A stretch of 64,000 bases of DNA from Dactylosporangium roseum (GTDB taxonomy: Bacteria; Actinomycetota; Actinomycetes; Mycobacteriales; Micromonosporaceae): assembly GCF_025264685.1 (NCBI RefSeq), contig NZ_CP073721.1, positions 4,269,001-4,333,000 of the forward strand, given 5' to 3'. Under the pieces are notes generated by a model. The model was given only the letters and a program-made list of their open reading frames with translations, did no database searches and had not been told where the DNA came from. Positions 48,674 through 58,535 of the stretch are shown here, piece by piece. Each line of letters opens with the position of its first letter. Within the stretch, counting starts at the first letter, position 1. Position numbers and translations under genes: made by a program.

Positions 48674-49827
48674 CCTCCCGGATGAACGAGGCCCTGCTCC
48701 GGAGCCTCATCCCGGAGGTGCTCGGGATCCTCGGCCGCCGCGGAGCCGACTTCGCGGCGGCCGAGGACGCCGTGCAGGACGCGCTGGTCGAGGCGCTGCG
48801 GGTCTGGCCGGCCGACCCGCCGAGAGACCCGAAGGGCTGGCTGGTCACCGTGGCCTGGCGCAAGTTCCTGGACACGGCCCGGGCGGACACCGCCCGGCGC
48901 CGGCGTGAGGACCTGGCCGGGGAGGAGCCGACGCCGGGGCCCGCGCCCGCGGTGGACGACACGCTTCAGCTCTACTTCCGGTGCGCCCACCCGTCGTTGA
49001 CGCCACCGTCGGCGGTCGCGCTCACGCTGCGGGCCGTCGGCGGGCTGACCACCCGCCAGATCGCGCAGGCCTACCTGGTGCCCGAGGCGACCATGGCGCA
49101 GCGGATCAGCCGGGCCAAACGCACCGTCGCCGGCGTGCGGCTCGACCAGCCCGGCGACGTCGCGACCGTGCTGCGCGTCCTCTACCTGGTCTTCAACGAG
49201 GGCTACTCCGGCGCCGTCGACCTGGCCGCCGAGGCGGTTCGGCTCACCCGCCAGCTCGCGGCCGCGATCGACCACCCCGAGGTCGCGGGGCTGCTCGCAC
49301 TGATGCTGCTGCACCATGCCCGGCAGGCGACCCGGACCGCGCCCGACGGCAGCCTCGTGCCGCTCGCCGAGCAGGACCGCGGCCGGTGGGACACCGAGTC
49401 GATCGCCGAGGGCGTGCGGATCCTCCAGGCGGCCCTCGCCCGCGACCGGCTGGGCGAGTTTCAGGCGCAGGCCGCCATCGCGGCACTCCACGCCGACGCG
49501 CGCACCGTCGAGGAGACCGACTGGGTGCAGATCGTCGAATGGTACGACGAGCTGGTGCGGCTCACCGACAGCCCGGTCGTCCGGCTCAACCGCGCGGTGG
49601 CCGTCGGCGCGGCGGATGGACCACGCGCCGGGCTGGCGGCGCTCGCGGCGCTGGACGACACGCTGCCCCGCCACACCGCGGTGGCGGCGTACCTGCACGA
49701 ACGCGACGGCGACCTGGCAACGGCAGCACGGCTGTACGCCGAGGCGGCCCACCGGGCACCCAATCTCGCCGAACGCGACCACCTGACGCGCCAGGCCGCC
49801 CGGCTCAACACCCGCCGGTCTCGCTGA
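48670..49827 (+). CDS. ECF42-type RNA polymerase sigma factor
   Basis: The product is 385 aa. Sigma region 2 (DFAAAEDAVQDALVEALRVW, then DPKGWLVTVAWRKFLD) and region 4 (LTTRQIAQAYLVPEATMAQR) are followed by a long C-terminal TPR-like domain (YLVFNEGYSG, then helical repeats to the end). This fusion and the DGPF partner define ECF42, a group regulated without a classical anti-sigma factor. GTG at 48670 overlaps the DGPF stop; ATG at 48682 is also possible. A truncated reductase gene follows 36 bp later. Confidence 0.92.
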   Translation: MTSRMNEALLRSLIPEVLGILGRRGADFAAAEDAVQDALVEALRVWPADPPRDPKGWLVTVAWRKFLDTARADTARRRREDLAGEEPTPGPAPAVDDTLQLYFRCAHPSLTPPSAVALTLRAVGGLTTRQIAQAYLVPEATMAQRISRAKRTVAGVRLDQPGDVATVLRVLYLVFNEGYSGAVDLAAEAVRLTRQLAAAIDHPEVAGLLALMLLHHARQATRTAPDGSLVPLAEQDRGRWDTESIAEGVRILQAALARDRLGEFQAQAAIAALHADARTVEETDWVQIVEWYDELVRLTDSPVVRLNRAVAVGAADGPRAGLAALAALDDTLPRHTAVAAYLHERDGDLATAARLYAEAAHRAPNLAERDHLTRQAARLNTRRSR

Positions 49828-49863
49828 CGCCGCCGCCGGACCCCGGCGCCGGCGGGCTGGGCG

Positions 49864-50583
49864 GTGACCGGCACCTACCTGCGCCGGCCCGGCGAGCACG
49901 CCGGCGAACAGCTCGACATCCGCGACGCCGGCGCCGTCCGTGCGTGCGTCGAACGGATCCGTCCCGCGGTGGTCGTCCACGCCGCCGCCGGCCGGGACCG
50001 CGACGACTGGCGCACCAACGCCGACGGCGCCGCCCACGTCGCGGTCGCGTGCGCCGCCGCCGGTGTCCGGCTCGTCCACGTGTCCAGCGACGCGGTCTTC
50101 TCCGGCCGCGCCGTCGACTACGCCGAGTCCGCCGAGCCGGACCCGATCCACCGGTACGGCGCGTCGAAGGCGGCGGCCGAGACGGCAGTACGCGCCGTGG
50201 TCCCCACCGCCGCCGTCGTGCGCACGTCGCTCATCGTCGGTGGCGGCGACGGCGGCCACGAGACGCTCACCCACGACCTGGTGGCCGGCCGCGTCACCGG
50301 CGCGCTGTTCACCGACCAGATCCGCCGTCCCGTGCACGTCGACGACCTCGCCGACGCCCTGCTGGAACTGGCCGCCGGGGACTACGCCGGAGTGCTCAAC
50401 GTCGCCGGCGCCGACGTCCTCAGCCGGTACGACCTCGGCGTCCTCGTCGCCCGCCGGGACGGCCTCGACCCGGCGGCGGTCCCGGCCGCCCGCGCCGCCG
50501 AGGTGCGCCCGGGCCTGCCGACGGACGTGCGGCTGCGGACCCGGCTGCGCGGCGCGGGGGAGTTCATGACCGCAGCATTCTGA
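49864..50583 (+). pseudogene. N-terminally truncated RmlD-like sugar-nucleotide reductase
   Basis: The reading frame gives 239 aa of the NAD(P)-dependent extended SDR/RmlD family, with VHVSSDAVFSGRAVDYAES, a YGASKAAAE catalytic Tyr-Lys pair, VVRTSLIVGGG and FTDQIRRPVHVDDLADAL. It begins at what should be the end of beta-strand 2 (GTYLRRPGE). The N-terminal Rossmann glycine loop GxxGxxG, about 20 residues, is absent, and in-frame sequence upstream reaches a stop after RRRR. Without that loop it should not bind cofactor, so it is probably inactive. Its last 20 bp overlap the converging LysR gene. Confidence 0.7.
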
Positions 50584-51439
50584 GGACCAGCGCCAGCGGC
50601 GGCCAGCCGCCGCGGCCGCGCCTGGTCACCGCGTAGGCGCGCATCGTCACCGCCGGGTCGGTGAGCGGGACCAGCGACACCCCCGGCCGCAGCGGCCAGT
50701 GCTCCGGCAGCAGGCCGATTCCGAGCCCGGCCGTGATGAGGTCCTGGAGCAGTTCGAGGCTGTCCGCCCGGTGCGCGATCCGCGGCTCGAACCCGGCCAG
50801 CGCCGCGATCGTCCGCACCACCCGCTCGTCGGCGGTGCTGCGGCTGTTGACGATCCAGTCGTGGTCGCGGAACGCGGCGAAGACGGCGGCCGCGCAGCCG
50901 CCCGCCGGCGCCGCCGCGGGCACGCCGAGGCCCCACGCGGTCGTCCACAGCGGGACCGCGCGCACCGCCGGGTCGAACGTGGCGGGGGCGAGGTTGTAGC
51001 CGTACGTCAGCGCGAGGTCGACCTCGTCCGAGGCCAGCAACGCGAACGCCTCCGGCGGCTCGTGCTCGTGGATGAGCAGCCGCACGTCGGGGTGGTGGCG
51101 GGCGAGCTCACCGACGATCGGCAGCAGCGACCGGCGCACCGCGGTCGCGAACCCGGCGACCCGGACCGTCCCGGCCGGCGCCGCGCCGGGGGCCAGGTCG
51201 AGCCGGGCCGCCTCGACCGCCGACAGGATCGCCACGGCGTGCCCGGCGAGCCGGTGCCCGGCCGGGGTCAGCCGCACGCGGCGCCCGTCGGGCTCGACGA
51301 GCGCCGCCCCGGCCTCCTTCGCCAGCAGTGCCAACTGCTGCGACACCGTCGACGTCGTGACGTGCAGCGCCTCGGCGACCAGGCGCATCGAGCCCCGGTT
51401 GGCCAGCTCGACGAGGTAGCGCAGGCGGCGGGTGTCCAC
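50564..51439 (-). CDS. LysR-family transcriptional regulator
   Basis: The product is 291 aa. The N-terminal winged HTH reads LRYLVELANRGSMRLVAEAL, then HVTTSTVSQQLALLAKEAGAAL, followed by a periplasmic-binding-like effector domain (VRVAGFATAVRRSLLPIVGEL and ITAGLGIGLLPEHWPL). GTG at 51439 begins just before the HTH. It is divergent from an EamA exporter gene across 84 bp, with a LysR-type box between, so it probably controls that exporter in response to its substrate. Confidence 0.9.
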   Translation of the reverse strand: MDTRRLRYLVELANRGSMRLVAEALHVTTSTVSQQLALLAKEAGAALVEPDGRRVRLTPAGHRLAGHAVAILSAVEAARLDLAPGAAPAGTVRVAGFATAVRRSLLPIVGELARHHPDVRLLIHEHEPPEAFALLASDEVDLALTYGYNLAPATFDPAVRAVPLWTTAWGLGVPAAAPAGGCAAAVFAAFRDHDWIVNSRSTADERVVRTIAALAGFEPRIAHRADSLELLQDLITAGLGIGLLPEHWPLRPGVSLVPLTDPAVTMRAYAVTRRGRGGWPPLALVLRMLRS

Positions 51440-51448
51440 CCCGAGATT

Positions 51449-51465
51449 GTTCAGGATTCGTGAAC
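51449..51465. promoter_or_regulatory. LysR-type operator between lysR and eamA genes
   Basis: GTTCA-N7-TGAAC is an inverted repeat with the T-N11-A geometry expected of LysR binding sites. It lies 9 bp upstream of the lysR GTG and 58 bp from the exporter ATG. Confidence 0.6.
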
Positions 51466-51523
51466 GGTACGTCCAGAAAGCCGACGTGGACGTGAACGGT
51501 CCCGGCATGTCCTACTGGCAGGC

Positions 51524-52387
51524 ATGACCCCCGCCCGCACCGGCGCCGCCCTGGCCCTCGCCTCCATCGTCCTCGTCCAGTTGGGTCTCGGCCTGTCGGT
51601 CGGACTGTTCGACGAGCTCGGCCCGGAAGGCGCCGCCTGGCTGCGGCTCGTCTGGGCCGGGGTCATCTTCCTGGCGATCGCCCGGCCCCGCCCGTCGCGG
51701 TTCACCCGCACCGCGTTCCTCGCCTGCGTCGCCCTCGGGGTCGCGACCGCCGGCCTGACGATCTGCTTCATGGCCGCGATCGCGCGGCTTCCGCTCGGTA
51801 CCGCCACCGCGCTGGAGTTCCTCGGACCGCTCGGCGTCGCCGTCGCCCGCGGCCGCGCCAAGCTGTGGCCGATCCTCGCCGCCGTCGGGGTCGTGCTGCT
51901 CACCGAGCCCTGGCACGGTGCCATCGACCCGGCCGGGGTCGGGTTCGCGCTCGCCGCCGCCGCGTGCTGGGCCGGGTACATCCTGCTGACCCAGCGCGTC
52001 GGTGACGAGGTCACCGGCGTGCGCGGCCTCGCGGTGTCGATGCCGGTCGCGGCGCTCGTCGCCACGGTGGTCGCGGGCCCTTCCGCCGCCGTGCGGCTGA
52101 CCTGGGAGCTGGTGCTCGTCGGGGCGGCGCTGGCCGTCGTGCTGCCCGTCATCCCGTACACCCTGGAACTGCTCGCGCTGCGCCGGCTCACCACCGCCGC
52201 GTTCGGCACGCTGATGGCCCTCGAACCGGCCGCCGCGCTCGTCGTCGGCCTGCTGCTCCTGGACCAGGTCCCCGGCCCGGCCGCGATCGCCGGCATCGCG
52301 TTCGTCGTCGCCGCCGGCATCGGCGCGGAACGCACCGGCGCCCGGTCCGCCGTCGTCGCGCCGGTCGCCGAGCCGTCCCGGGCCTAG
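51524..52387 (+). CDS. EamA/RhtA-type DMT exporter
   Basis: The product is 287 aa with about ten hydrophobic helices in two EamA repeats; FMAAIARLPLGTATALEFLG and LELLALRRLTTAAFGTLMAL are equivalent positions in the two halves. RhtA relatives export threonine, homoserine or other amino acids. It is divergent from LysR and may export an amino acid or analogue that LysR senses. The start ATG at 51524 comes 25 bp after GTGAACG. Confidence 0.88.
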   Translation: MTPARTGAALALASIVLVQLGLGLSVGLFDELGPEGAAWLRLVWAGVIFLAIARPRPSRFTRTAFLACVALGVATAGLTICFMAAIARLPLGTATALEFLGPLGVAVARGRAKLWPILAAVGVVLLTEPWHGAIDPAGVGFALAAAACWAGYILLTQRVGDEVTGVRGLAVSMPVAALVATVVAGPSAAVRLTWELVLVGAALAVVLPVIPYTLELLALRRLTTAAFGTLMALEPAAALVVGLLLLDQVPGPAAIAGIAFVVAAGIGAERTGARSAVVAPVAEPSRA

Positions 52388-52451
52388 CGTGGCCGCCGAT
52401 CACCCGGAGCCGGGGTGGTGCCCGGCCTCCCCGGTAGTTACTCTTCAGTAG

Positions 52452-53663
<1,212 letters not shown>

Positions 53664-53665
53664 CC

Positions 53666-55792
53666 ATGACAGCGATGACAGCGTCCTCGACCGGGTCTTC
53701 CGGGACCATTCGCTACGACCACGGTGAGGACGGCGTCGTCGTCCTCACCCTCGACGACCCGAGCCGCTCCGCCAACACCATGAACGAGGCGTTCGCGCGG
53801 AGCCTGGACGCCACCCTCGACCGGCTCGAGGCCGAGCGGGCCGGCATCACCGGCGTCATCCTCACCTCCGCCAAGAAGACCTGGTTCGCCGGCGGCGACC
53901 TCGGCACGCTCGGCAACATCGGCGGCGACCGGGCCGCCGAGACGATGGCCGCCGTCAAGCGGGTCAAGGACCAGTTGCGCCGCCTGGAGACGCTGGGCCG
54001 GCCGGTCGTCGCCGCGATCAACGGCTCGGCCCTCGGCGGCGGGCTCGAACTGGCGCTGGCCTGCCACCACCGGATCGTCGCCGACGACCGGAGGATCGAG
54101 ATCGGCTTTCCGGAGGTGACGCTCGGCGTGCTGCCCGGCGGCGGCGGGGTCGTGCGGACCGTCCGGCTGCTGGGCATCCAGGACGCGCTGCTGAACGTAC
54201 TGCTCAAGGGGCAGCGGCACCGCCCGGCGCAGGCCCTGGCGGCCGGCCTCGTGCACGAGGTCGTCCCCGCGGAGGAGATCATCGGCCGGGCACGGGCCTG
54301 GATCGCCGCCAACCCGGACGCGGTCCAGCCGTGGGACGTCAAGGGGTACAAGATCCCCGGCGGCACCCCGAGCGACCCGAAGTTCGCGGCCAACCTGCCC
54401 GCGCTCCCGGCGATGCTGCGCAAGGAGCTCAAGGGCGCGCCCTACCCAGCACCGCGCAACATTCTCGCCGCCGCCGTCGAGGGCGCCCAGGTCGACCTGG
54501 CGACCGCGTTCGACATCGAGGGCCGGTACTTCCTCGAGCTCGCCACCGGGCAGACCGCCAAGAACATGATCAAGGCGTTCTTCTTCGACCTCCAGGCGGC
54601 CAAGGCGCGCGGCTCGTCGGCCGCGCCGTTCGCGAAGGTCGCCGTCCTCGGCGCCGGCATGATGGGCGCGGCGATCGCGTACGTCTGCGCGCGGGCCGGC
54701 ATGCGGGTGATACTCAAGGACGTCACCGTCGAGGCCGCCACGAAGGGCAAGGCGTACGCGGAGCGGCTCGTGCGGCGCGGCCGCGGCGGCCCCGACCTGC
54801 TGGAGCGGATCACCCCGACCGCCGACGCGGCCGACCTCGCCGGCGCCGACCTCGTCATCGAGGCCGTGTTCGAGGACCCGGCCCTCAAGCACAAGGTGTT
54901 CGCCGAGATCGAGAACGTCGTCGCGCCGGACGCGCTGCTGTGCTCCAACACCTCGACCCTGCCGATCACGCTGCTCGCCGAGGGCGTGCGCCGCCAGGCC
55001 GACTTCGTCGGTCTGCACTTCTTCTCCCCGGTCGACAAGATGCCGCTGGTCGAGGTCATCCGCGGCCGGGCGACCTCGGACGACGCCCTGGAACGGGCCC
55101 TCGGCGTGGTCCGGCAGCTCCGCAAGACCCCGATCGTCGTCAACGACAGCCGCGGCTTCTTCACCAGCCGGGTCATCGGCACGTTCACCGGCGAGGGCCT
55201 GATGATGCTCGCCGAGGGCGCGCCCGCGCCGTCGATCGAGCAGGCCAGCCTCCAGGCCGGCTACCCCGCCCCGGTGTTGCAGCTCATCGACGAGCTGACC
55301 CTCACGCTGCCGCGCAAGATCCGGCAGCAGTACGGCGACAGGTGGACGCCCACACCGGCCGACGCCGTGCTCGACCGCATGATCGACGAGTTCGGGCGGA
55401 CCGGCCGGGCCGGCGGCGCCGGCTTCTACGACTACACCGACGGCAGGCGCGGCCTGCTCTGGCCCGGCCTGCGGGAGCACTTCGCCCGGCCGGACGTGCG
55501 GATCCCGTTCGAGGACATGCGGGAGCGGATGCTGTTCGCCGAGGCCATCGAGTCGGTGAAGTGCCTCGACGAGGGCGTGCTCACCTCCGTCGCCGACGCC
55601 AACATCGGGTCGATCCTCGGCATCGGGTTCCCCGGCTGGACCGGTGGTGTCCTGCAGTACGTCAACCAGTACGAGGGCGGCCTGCCCGGCTTCGTCGCCC
55701 GGGCCCGGGACCTGGCGGCCCGCTACGGCGCGCGGTTCGAACCGCCGCCGCTGCTGCTGGACAAGGCCGCCCGCGGGGAGCAGTTTCGGTAG
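53666..55792 (+). CDS. fadB: FadB-type 3-hydroxyacyl-CoA dehydrogenase/enoyl-CoA hydratase
   Basis: The product is 708 aa. The N-terminal crotonase domain has INGSALGGGLELALAC and GFPEVTLGVLPGGGG. The dehydrogenase domain starts with VAVLGAGMMGAAIAYVCARA, has SNTSTLPIT and FVGLHFFSPVDKMPLVEVI. It hydrates enoyl-CoA and oxidises the 3-hydroxyacyl-CoA with NAD+. ATG at 53666 is 2 bp after the fadA stop, and the next gene starts 2 bp after its own stop. It could convert crotonyl-CoA to acetoacetyl-CoA. Confidence 0.92.
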   Translation: MTAMTASSTGSSGTIRYDHGEDGVVVLTLDDPSRSANTMNEAFARSLDATLDRLEAERAGITGVILTSAKKTWFAGGDLGTLGNIGGDRAAETMAAVKRVKDQLRRLETLGRPVVAAINGSALGGGLELALACHHRIVADDRRIEIGFPEVTLGVLPGGGGVVRTVRLLGIQDALLNVLLKGQRHRPAQALAAGLVHEVVPAEEIIGRARAWIAANPDAVQPWDVKGYKIPGGTPSDPKFAANLPALPAMLRKELKGAPYPAPRNILAAAVEGAQVDLATAFDIEGRYFLELATGQTAKNMIKAFFFDLQAAKARGSSAAPFAKVAVLGAGMMGAAIAYVCARAGMRVILKDVTVEAATKGKAYAERLVRRGRGGPDLLERITPTADAADLAGADLVIEAVFEDPALKHKVFAEIENVVAPDALLCSNTSTLPITLLAEGVRRQADFVGLHFFSPVDKMPLVEVIRGRATSDDALERALGVVRQLRKTPIVVNDSRGFFTSRVIGTFTGEGLMMLAEGAPAPSIEQASLQAGYPAPVLQLIDELTLTLPRKIRQQYGDRWTPTPADAVLDRMIDEFGRTGRAGGAGFYDYTDGRRGLLWPGLREHFARPDVRIPFEDMRERMLFAEAIESVKCLDEGVLTSVADANIGSILGIGFPGWTGGVLQYVNQYEGGLPGFVARARDLAARYGARFEPPPLLLDKAARGEQFR

Positions 55793-55794
55793 GC

Positions 55795-56691
55795 ATGCGC
55801 CTCGTTTCGCTGCTGCCGTCGGCCACCGAGATCGTCTACGCGCTCGGGCTGTCCGACCAGCTCGTGGGCGTCACGTTCGAGTGTGACGAGCCGGCGGCGG
55901 CGCGGAGCGAGAAGACCGTGGTCGTCGGCGGCCGCGACACCCGCGGCATGTCGCCGCGGGAGATCGACGACTACGTCAAGGGTGCGACGGCCGCCGGCCG
56001 TGACCTCTACACCCTGCACGCGGGCGCGCTCGCGGGCCTGGACCCGGACCTGATCCTCACCCAGGATCTGTGCCGGGTCTGCGCCCTGCCGTCCGGGCAC
56101 GTCGAGGACGCCCTCGGCCACCTCGGCTGCCGCGCCGACGTGCTCTCGCTCGACCCGTACACGCTCGACGAGGTCCTCGGCACGATCCTCACCGTCGGTG
56201 ACCGCGCCGGTGTCCCCGGCCGGGCCGGTGTCCTGGTCGCCGGGCTGCGGGGCCGCCTCGACGCGGTCGCGCGGGCCGTCGCCGGCCGGCCGCGGCCCAG
56301 GGTCGCGGTCGTGGAGTGGGTCGACCCGCCGTTCACCGCCGGGCACTGGGTGCCGGACCTGGTCGCGGCGGCCGGCGGCGAACCGGTCGCGGCCCGGCCC
56401 GCGGCGAAGTCCGTCGAGACGACCTGGGCCGAGTTCACCGCCGCCCGGCCCGACGTGGTGATCGTGGCGCCGTGCGGGTTCCACCTCGACGGCGCGGCCC
56501 GGCAGGCGGCGGCCGTCGCCGCCCGGTTCGCGGCCGCCGTCCCGGGCGCGCAGGTCTGGGCCGCCGACGCCGACGGCATCGTGGTGCGGCCCGGCCCGCG
56601 GCTTGTCGACGGCGTCGAGGCGTTCGCCGCGATCCTGCACCCCGGCGCCGTGCCGGAGCCGCCCCCGGGCGCGGTGACCCGGCTGCGGTAG
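55795..56691 (+). CDS. BtuF-like cobalamin-binding protein without signal peptide
   Basis: The product is 298 aa of the periplasmic-binding/BtuF family: RLVSLLPSATEIVYALGLSD, ILTQDLCRVCALPSG, VEWVDPPFTAGHWVPDLVAA and VIVAPCGFHLDGA. It begins directly with the first strand and lacks any signal or lipobox, so it is probably cytosolic rather than an uptake component. It starts 2 bp after fadB. A role in cobalamin handling is suggested by family only; many members bind other ligands. Confidence 0.75.
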   Translation: MRLVSLLPSATEIVYALGLSDQLVGVTFECDEPAAARSEKTVVVGGRDTRGMSPREIDDYVKGATAAGRDLYTLHAGALAGLDPDLILTQDLCRVCALPSGHVEDALGHLGCRADVLSLDPYTLDEVLGTILTVGDRAGVPGRAGVLVAGLRGRLDAVARAVAGRPRPRVAVVEWVDPPFTAGHWVPDLVAAAGGEPVAARPAAKSVETTWAEFTAARPDVVIVAPCGFHLDGAARQAAAVAARFAAAVPGAQVWAADADGIVVRPGPRLVDGVEAFAAILHPGAVPEPPPGAVTRLR

Positions 56692-56728
56692 CGGAGCGGC
56701 TCCACGGCCGCCGCCGGGCGCGGTGACC

Positions 56729-56794
56729 CTAGTTGAGCAGGCTGGTCGCGACGACCTCGACGGCGATGGCGAGGAACAGCAACGCGTAGGCCAT
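56729..56794 (-). pseudogene. SMR drug-efflux N-terminal fragment
   Basis: An ATG with AGGGG 7 nt upstream encodes only 21 aa before TAG. The residues, ending LFLAIAVEVVATSLLN, match helix 1 of small multidrug resistance transporters, including the essential Glu. The rest of the usual 105-110 aa is gone; the sequence after the stop is unrelated. It lies 17 bp after the propeller gene. It may still give a short membrane peptide. Confidence 0.6.
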
Positions 56795-56811
56795 CGGTCG
56801 CCCCTGTCCGG

Positions 56812-57948
56812 TCACGGCGCGATCGTCGCGCGCCGGGCGGCTCGGGAACGACGCACCCCGACCACCCCGACGACGATCATCAGCACGCCGAATCCGCCGA
56901 TCCCCGCGACGATCCAGGTCACGTCACGCAGCGAGAGCCCGTCGAGGAACGAGCGGGACCTGCCCGGGGCGGGCGCGGCGACCGGCGCGCCGGACGATGC
57001 GGCGGACGGCGTTGGCGGCGCGGCGACCGGCGTGTACCGCAGGATGGTGCTCGCCTTCGGCTGGTCCGACGCCGTCACGAACGACGTGCCGTCGGGCGTG
57101 TAGGCGATCGCCTCGCCCTGCGGCTCGTTCGGCAGCGCGGTGATCCGCGGCGTGCCGCTCGTGATCGCGGCGGCGACGTCGCCGCCGGTCACGTCGAACT
57201 CGTACGCATCCGACATCGTGCGCACCACCGCGCGTCTGCCGTCGGGGCTCACCGCGCCGCCGGTCACGACGCCGGTGCCCAGGATGCCGTACGGGTTGGC
57301 GGTCCCGGTCGCCCTCGGCTTGAACAGCCCGACGCGGCGCAGTTGAACGCCGTTGGTGTTGTCGGGCGCCAGCGGCCCGTCCGGCACGTACACCTCGCCG
57401 ACCGGGTCCTTGGTGACGATGACCGGGGTGCCGTCGCCGTTGAGCAGCAGCGCCTCGGCGTCGCGGGGTTTGCCGTCGGGGTAGACGAGCCGGTGGACGA
57501 CCGGCGTGGCCGCCCGCGGCGCGAGGCTCCACAGCGCGACCGTCGAGCGGCGGGTGCCCGACCCGCCGGTGGCGGTGGTGTTGTCGCCGATGTCGGCGAC
57601 CCACAGCGTGCCGTCCCCGGCGACCGCGAGGTCCTCCGGGTCGAGGGCGTTCGACGGGTAGCTGACGCTGCGGGTCAGCTTGCACCGACCGTCCAGGAAC
57701 ATGATCTTCACCCGGGACCGCTCGATGTTGCTGTCGTTGACCACGACGTAGCCGTCGTCGGTCGCGACGAGCCCCGAGACCTCGGTGACCTGCGGGTCGC
57801 TGATCGTGCACATCGGCGTGCCGGTCGTCGACGGGCTCACGGAGGGGCTGGTCGACGGGCTGGTCGACGGTGCGTACGCTGCCGCGGGTGCCGCTGACAC
57901 CCCGATCACGACGGCCGCCGCGACGAGGCCCCCGATCCGCTGCCACAT
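56812..57948 (-). CDS. Surface-anchored beta-propeller protein
   Basis: The product is 378 aa. A signal peptide (GGLVAAAVVIGVSAAPAAA) is followed by a short Thr/Ser/Pro linker and propeller-like repeats such as YPSNALDPEDLAVAGDGTLW, then DIGDNT. The C-terminus has one transmembrane helix (VTWIVAGIGGFGVLMIVVGV) and a basic tail, so it is anchored with the propeller outside. Similar proteins resemble phytase-like or strictosidine-synthase-like lactonases, but no catalytic residues can be assigned. The start at 57948 precedes the signal peptide. Confidence 0.8.
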   Translation of the reverse strand: MWQRIGGLVAAAVVIGVSAAPAAAYAPSTSPSTSPSVSPSTTGTPMCTISDPQVTEVSGLVATDDGYVVVNDSNIERSRVKIMFLDGRCKLTRSVSYPSNALDPEDLAVAGDGTLWVADIGDNTTATGGSGTRRSTVALWSLAPRAATPVVHRLVYPDGKPRDAEALLLNGDGTPVIVTKDPVGEVYVPDGPLAPDNTNGVQLRRVGLFKPRATGTANPYGILGTGVVTGGAVSPDGRRAVVRTMSDAYEFDVTGGDVAAAITSGTPRITALPNEPQGEAIAYTPDGTSFVTASDQPKASTILRYTPVAAPPTPSAASSGAPVAAPAPGRSRSFLDGLSLRDVTWIVAGIGGFGVLMIVVGVVGVRRSRAARRATIAP

Positions 57949-58046
57949 GCGCGACAGTGTGGCAGACGGCGGCGCGGCATGGTCAGGCGCCTGCGTCCGG
58001 GCTAGATTCGGAACGGCGAGCGGTTGCGACCGAAGGGGAGGGCGCG

Positions 58047-58244
58047 ATGCGGCCACGAGGTTCTTCGGAGTTCGGTCAACGGCTCGGCCTGGCCGGCATC
58101 GCCGCGCTGACCGGCGGCTGGTTCACCGTCTCGTGGCGCGTCCTGGGCAAGCCTCTCGTCGACGCGGTCGGCGAGACCGTCGGCGGCGTGTCCGTGGTGC
58201 TCCTCGGCATCGCGGTGATCAGCGCCGCCCGCGCCTCGCGCTAG
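58047..58244 (+). CDS. 65-aa membrane protein of unknown function
   Basis: The product is 65 aa with two hydrophobic stretches (LGLAGIAALTGGWFTVSW and VGGVSVVLLGIAVISAA) separated by KPLVDAVGE. GGGGAG lies 6 nt before the ATG, supporting translation. I do not recognise a family. A decayed ABC permease fragment follows immediately. Confidence 0.6.
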   Translation: MRPRGSSEFGQRLGLAGIAALTGGWFTVSWRVLGKPLVDAVGETVGGVSVVLLGIAVISAARASR

Positions 58245-58249
58245 ACCCG

Positions 58250-58444
58250 CGCAGGTCCTCGGCCGCAACCTGGCCGACCTGCCGTCCTGGCTCGGCGCGC
58301 TGTCGGCGACCGCCGACGGCGGCCCGGACCCTGTTCGGCAACCCGGGCGGCGGCGGCACCTGGAAGGCTGTCGTGTGGCCGCTCGCGCTCGTCGCGGTCT
58401 TCTTCCCGCTGTCGGTGCGACAGTATCGGAGGTTGTCCCGATGA
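58250..58444 (+). pseudogene. C-terminal remnant of an ABC-2 type permease
   Basis: RNLADLPSWLGALSATA in one frame and LFGNPGGGGTW, then VVWPLALVAVFFPLSVRQYR in the next frame are the end of a DrrB-like drug-exporter permease. The frame change falls near 58310. The normal body of about 220 residues, and the partner ATPase, are absent. Part of the segment between GGGGTW and VVWPL also seems to be missing. Confidence 0.65.
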
Positions 58445-58535
58445 GCGGCGGGTGGGCTATCGTAGAGCGTTCGGGCAACAAAAAAGACGCCTCGCGGCGC
58501 CTCAATGCAACGAAATATAGCCGACTGGAGACGGA

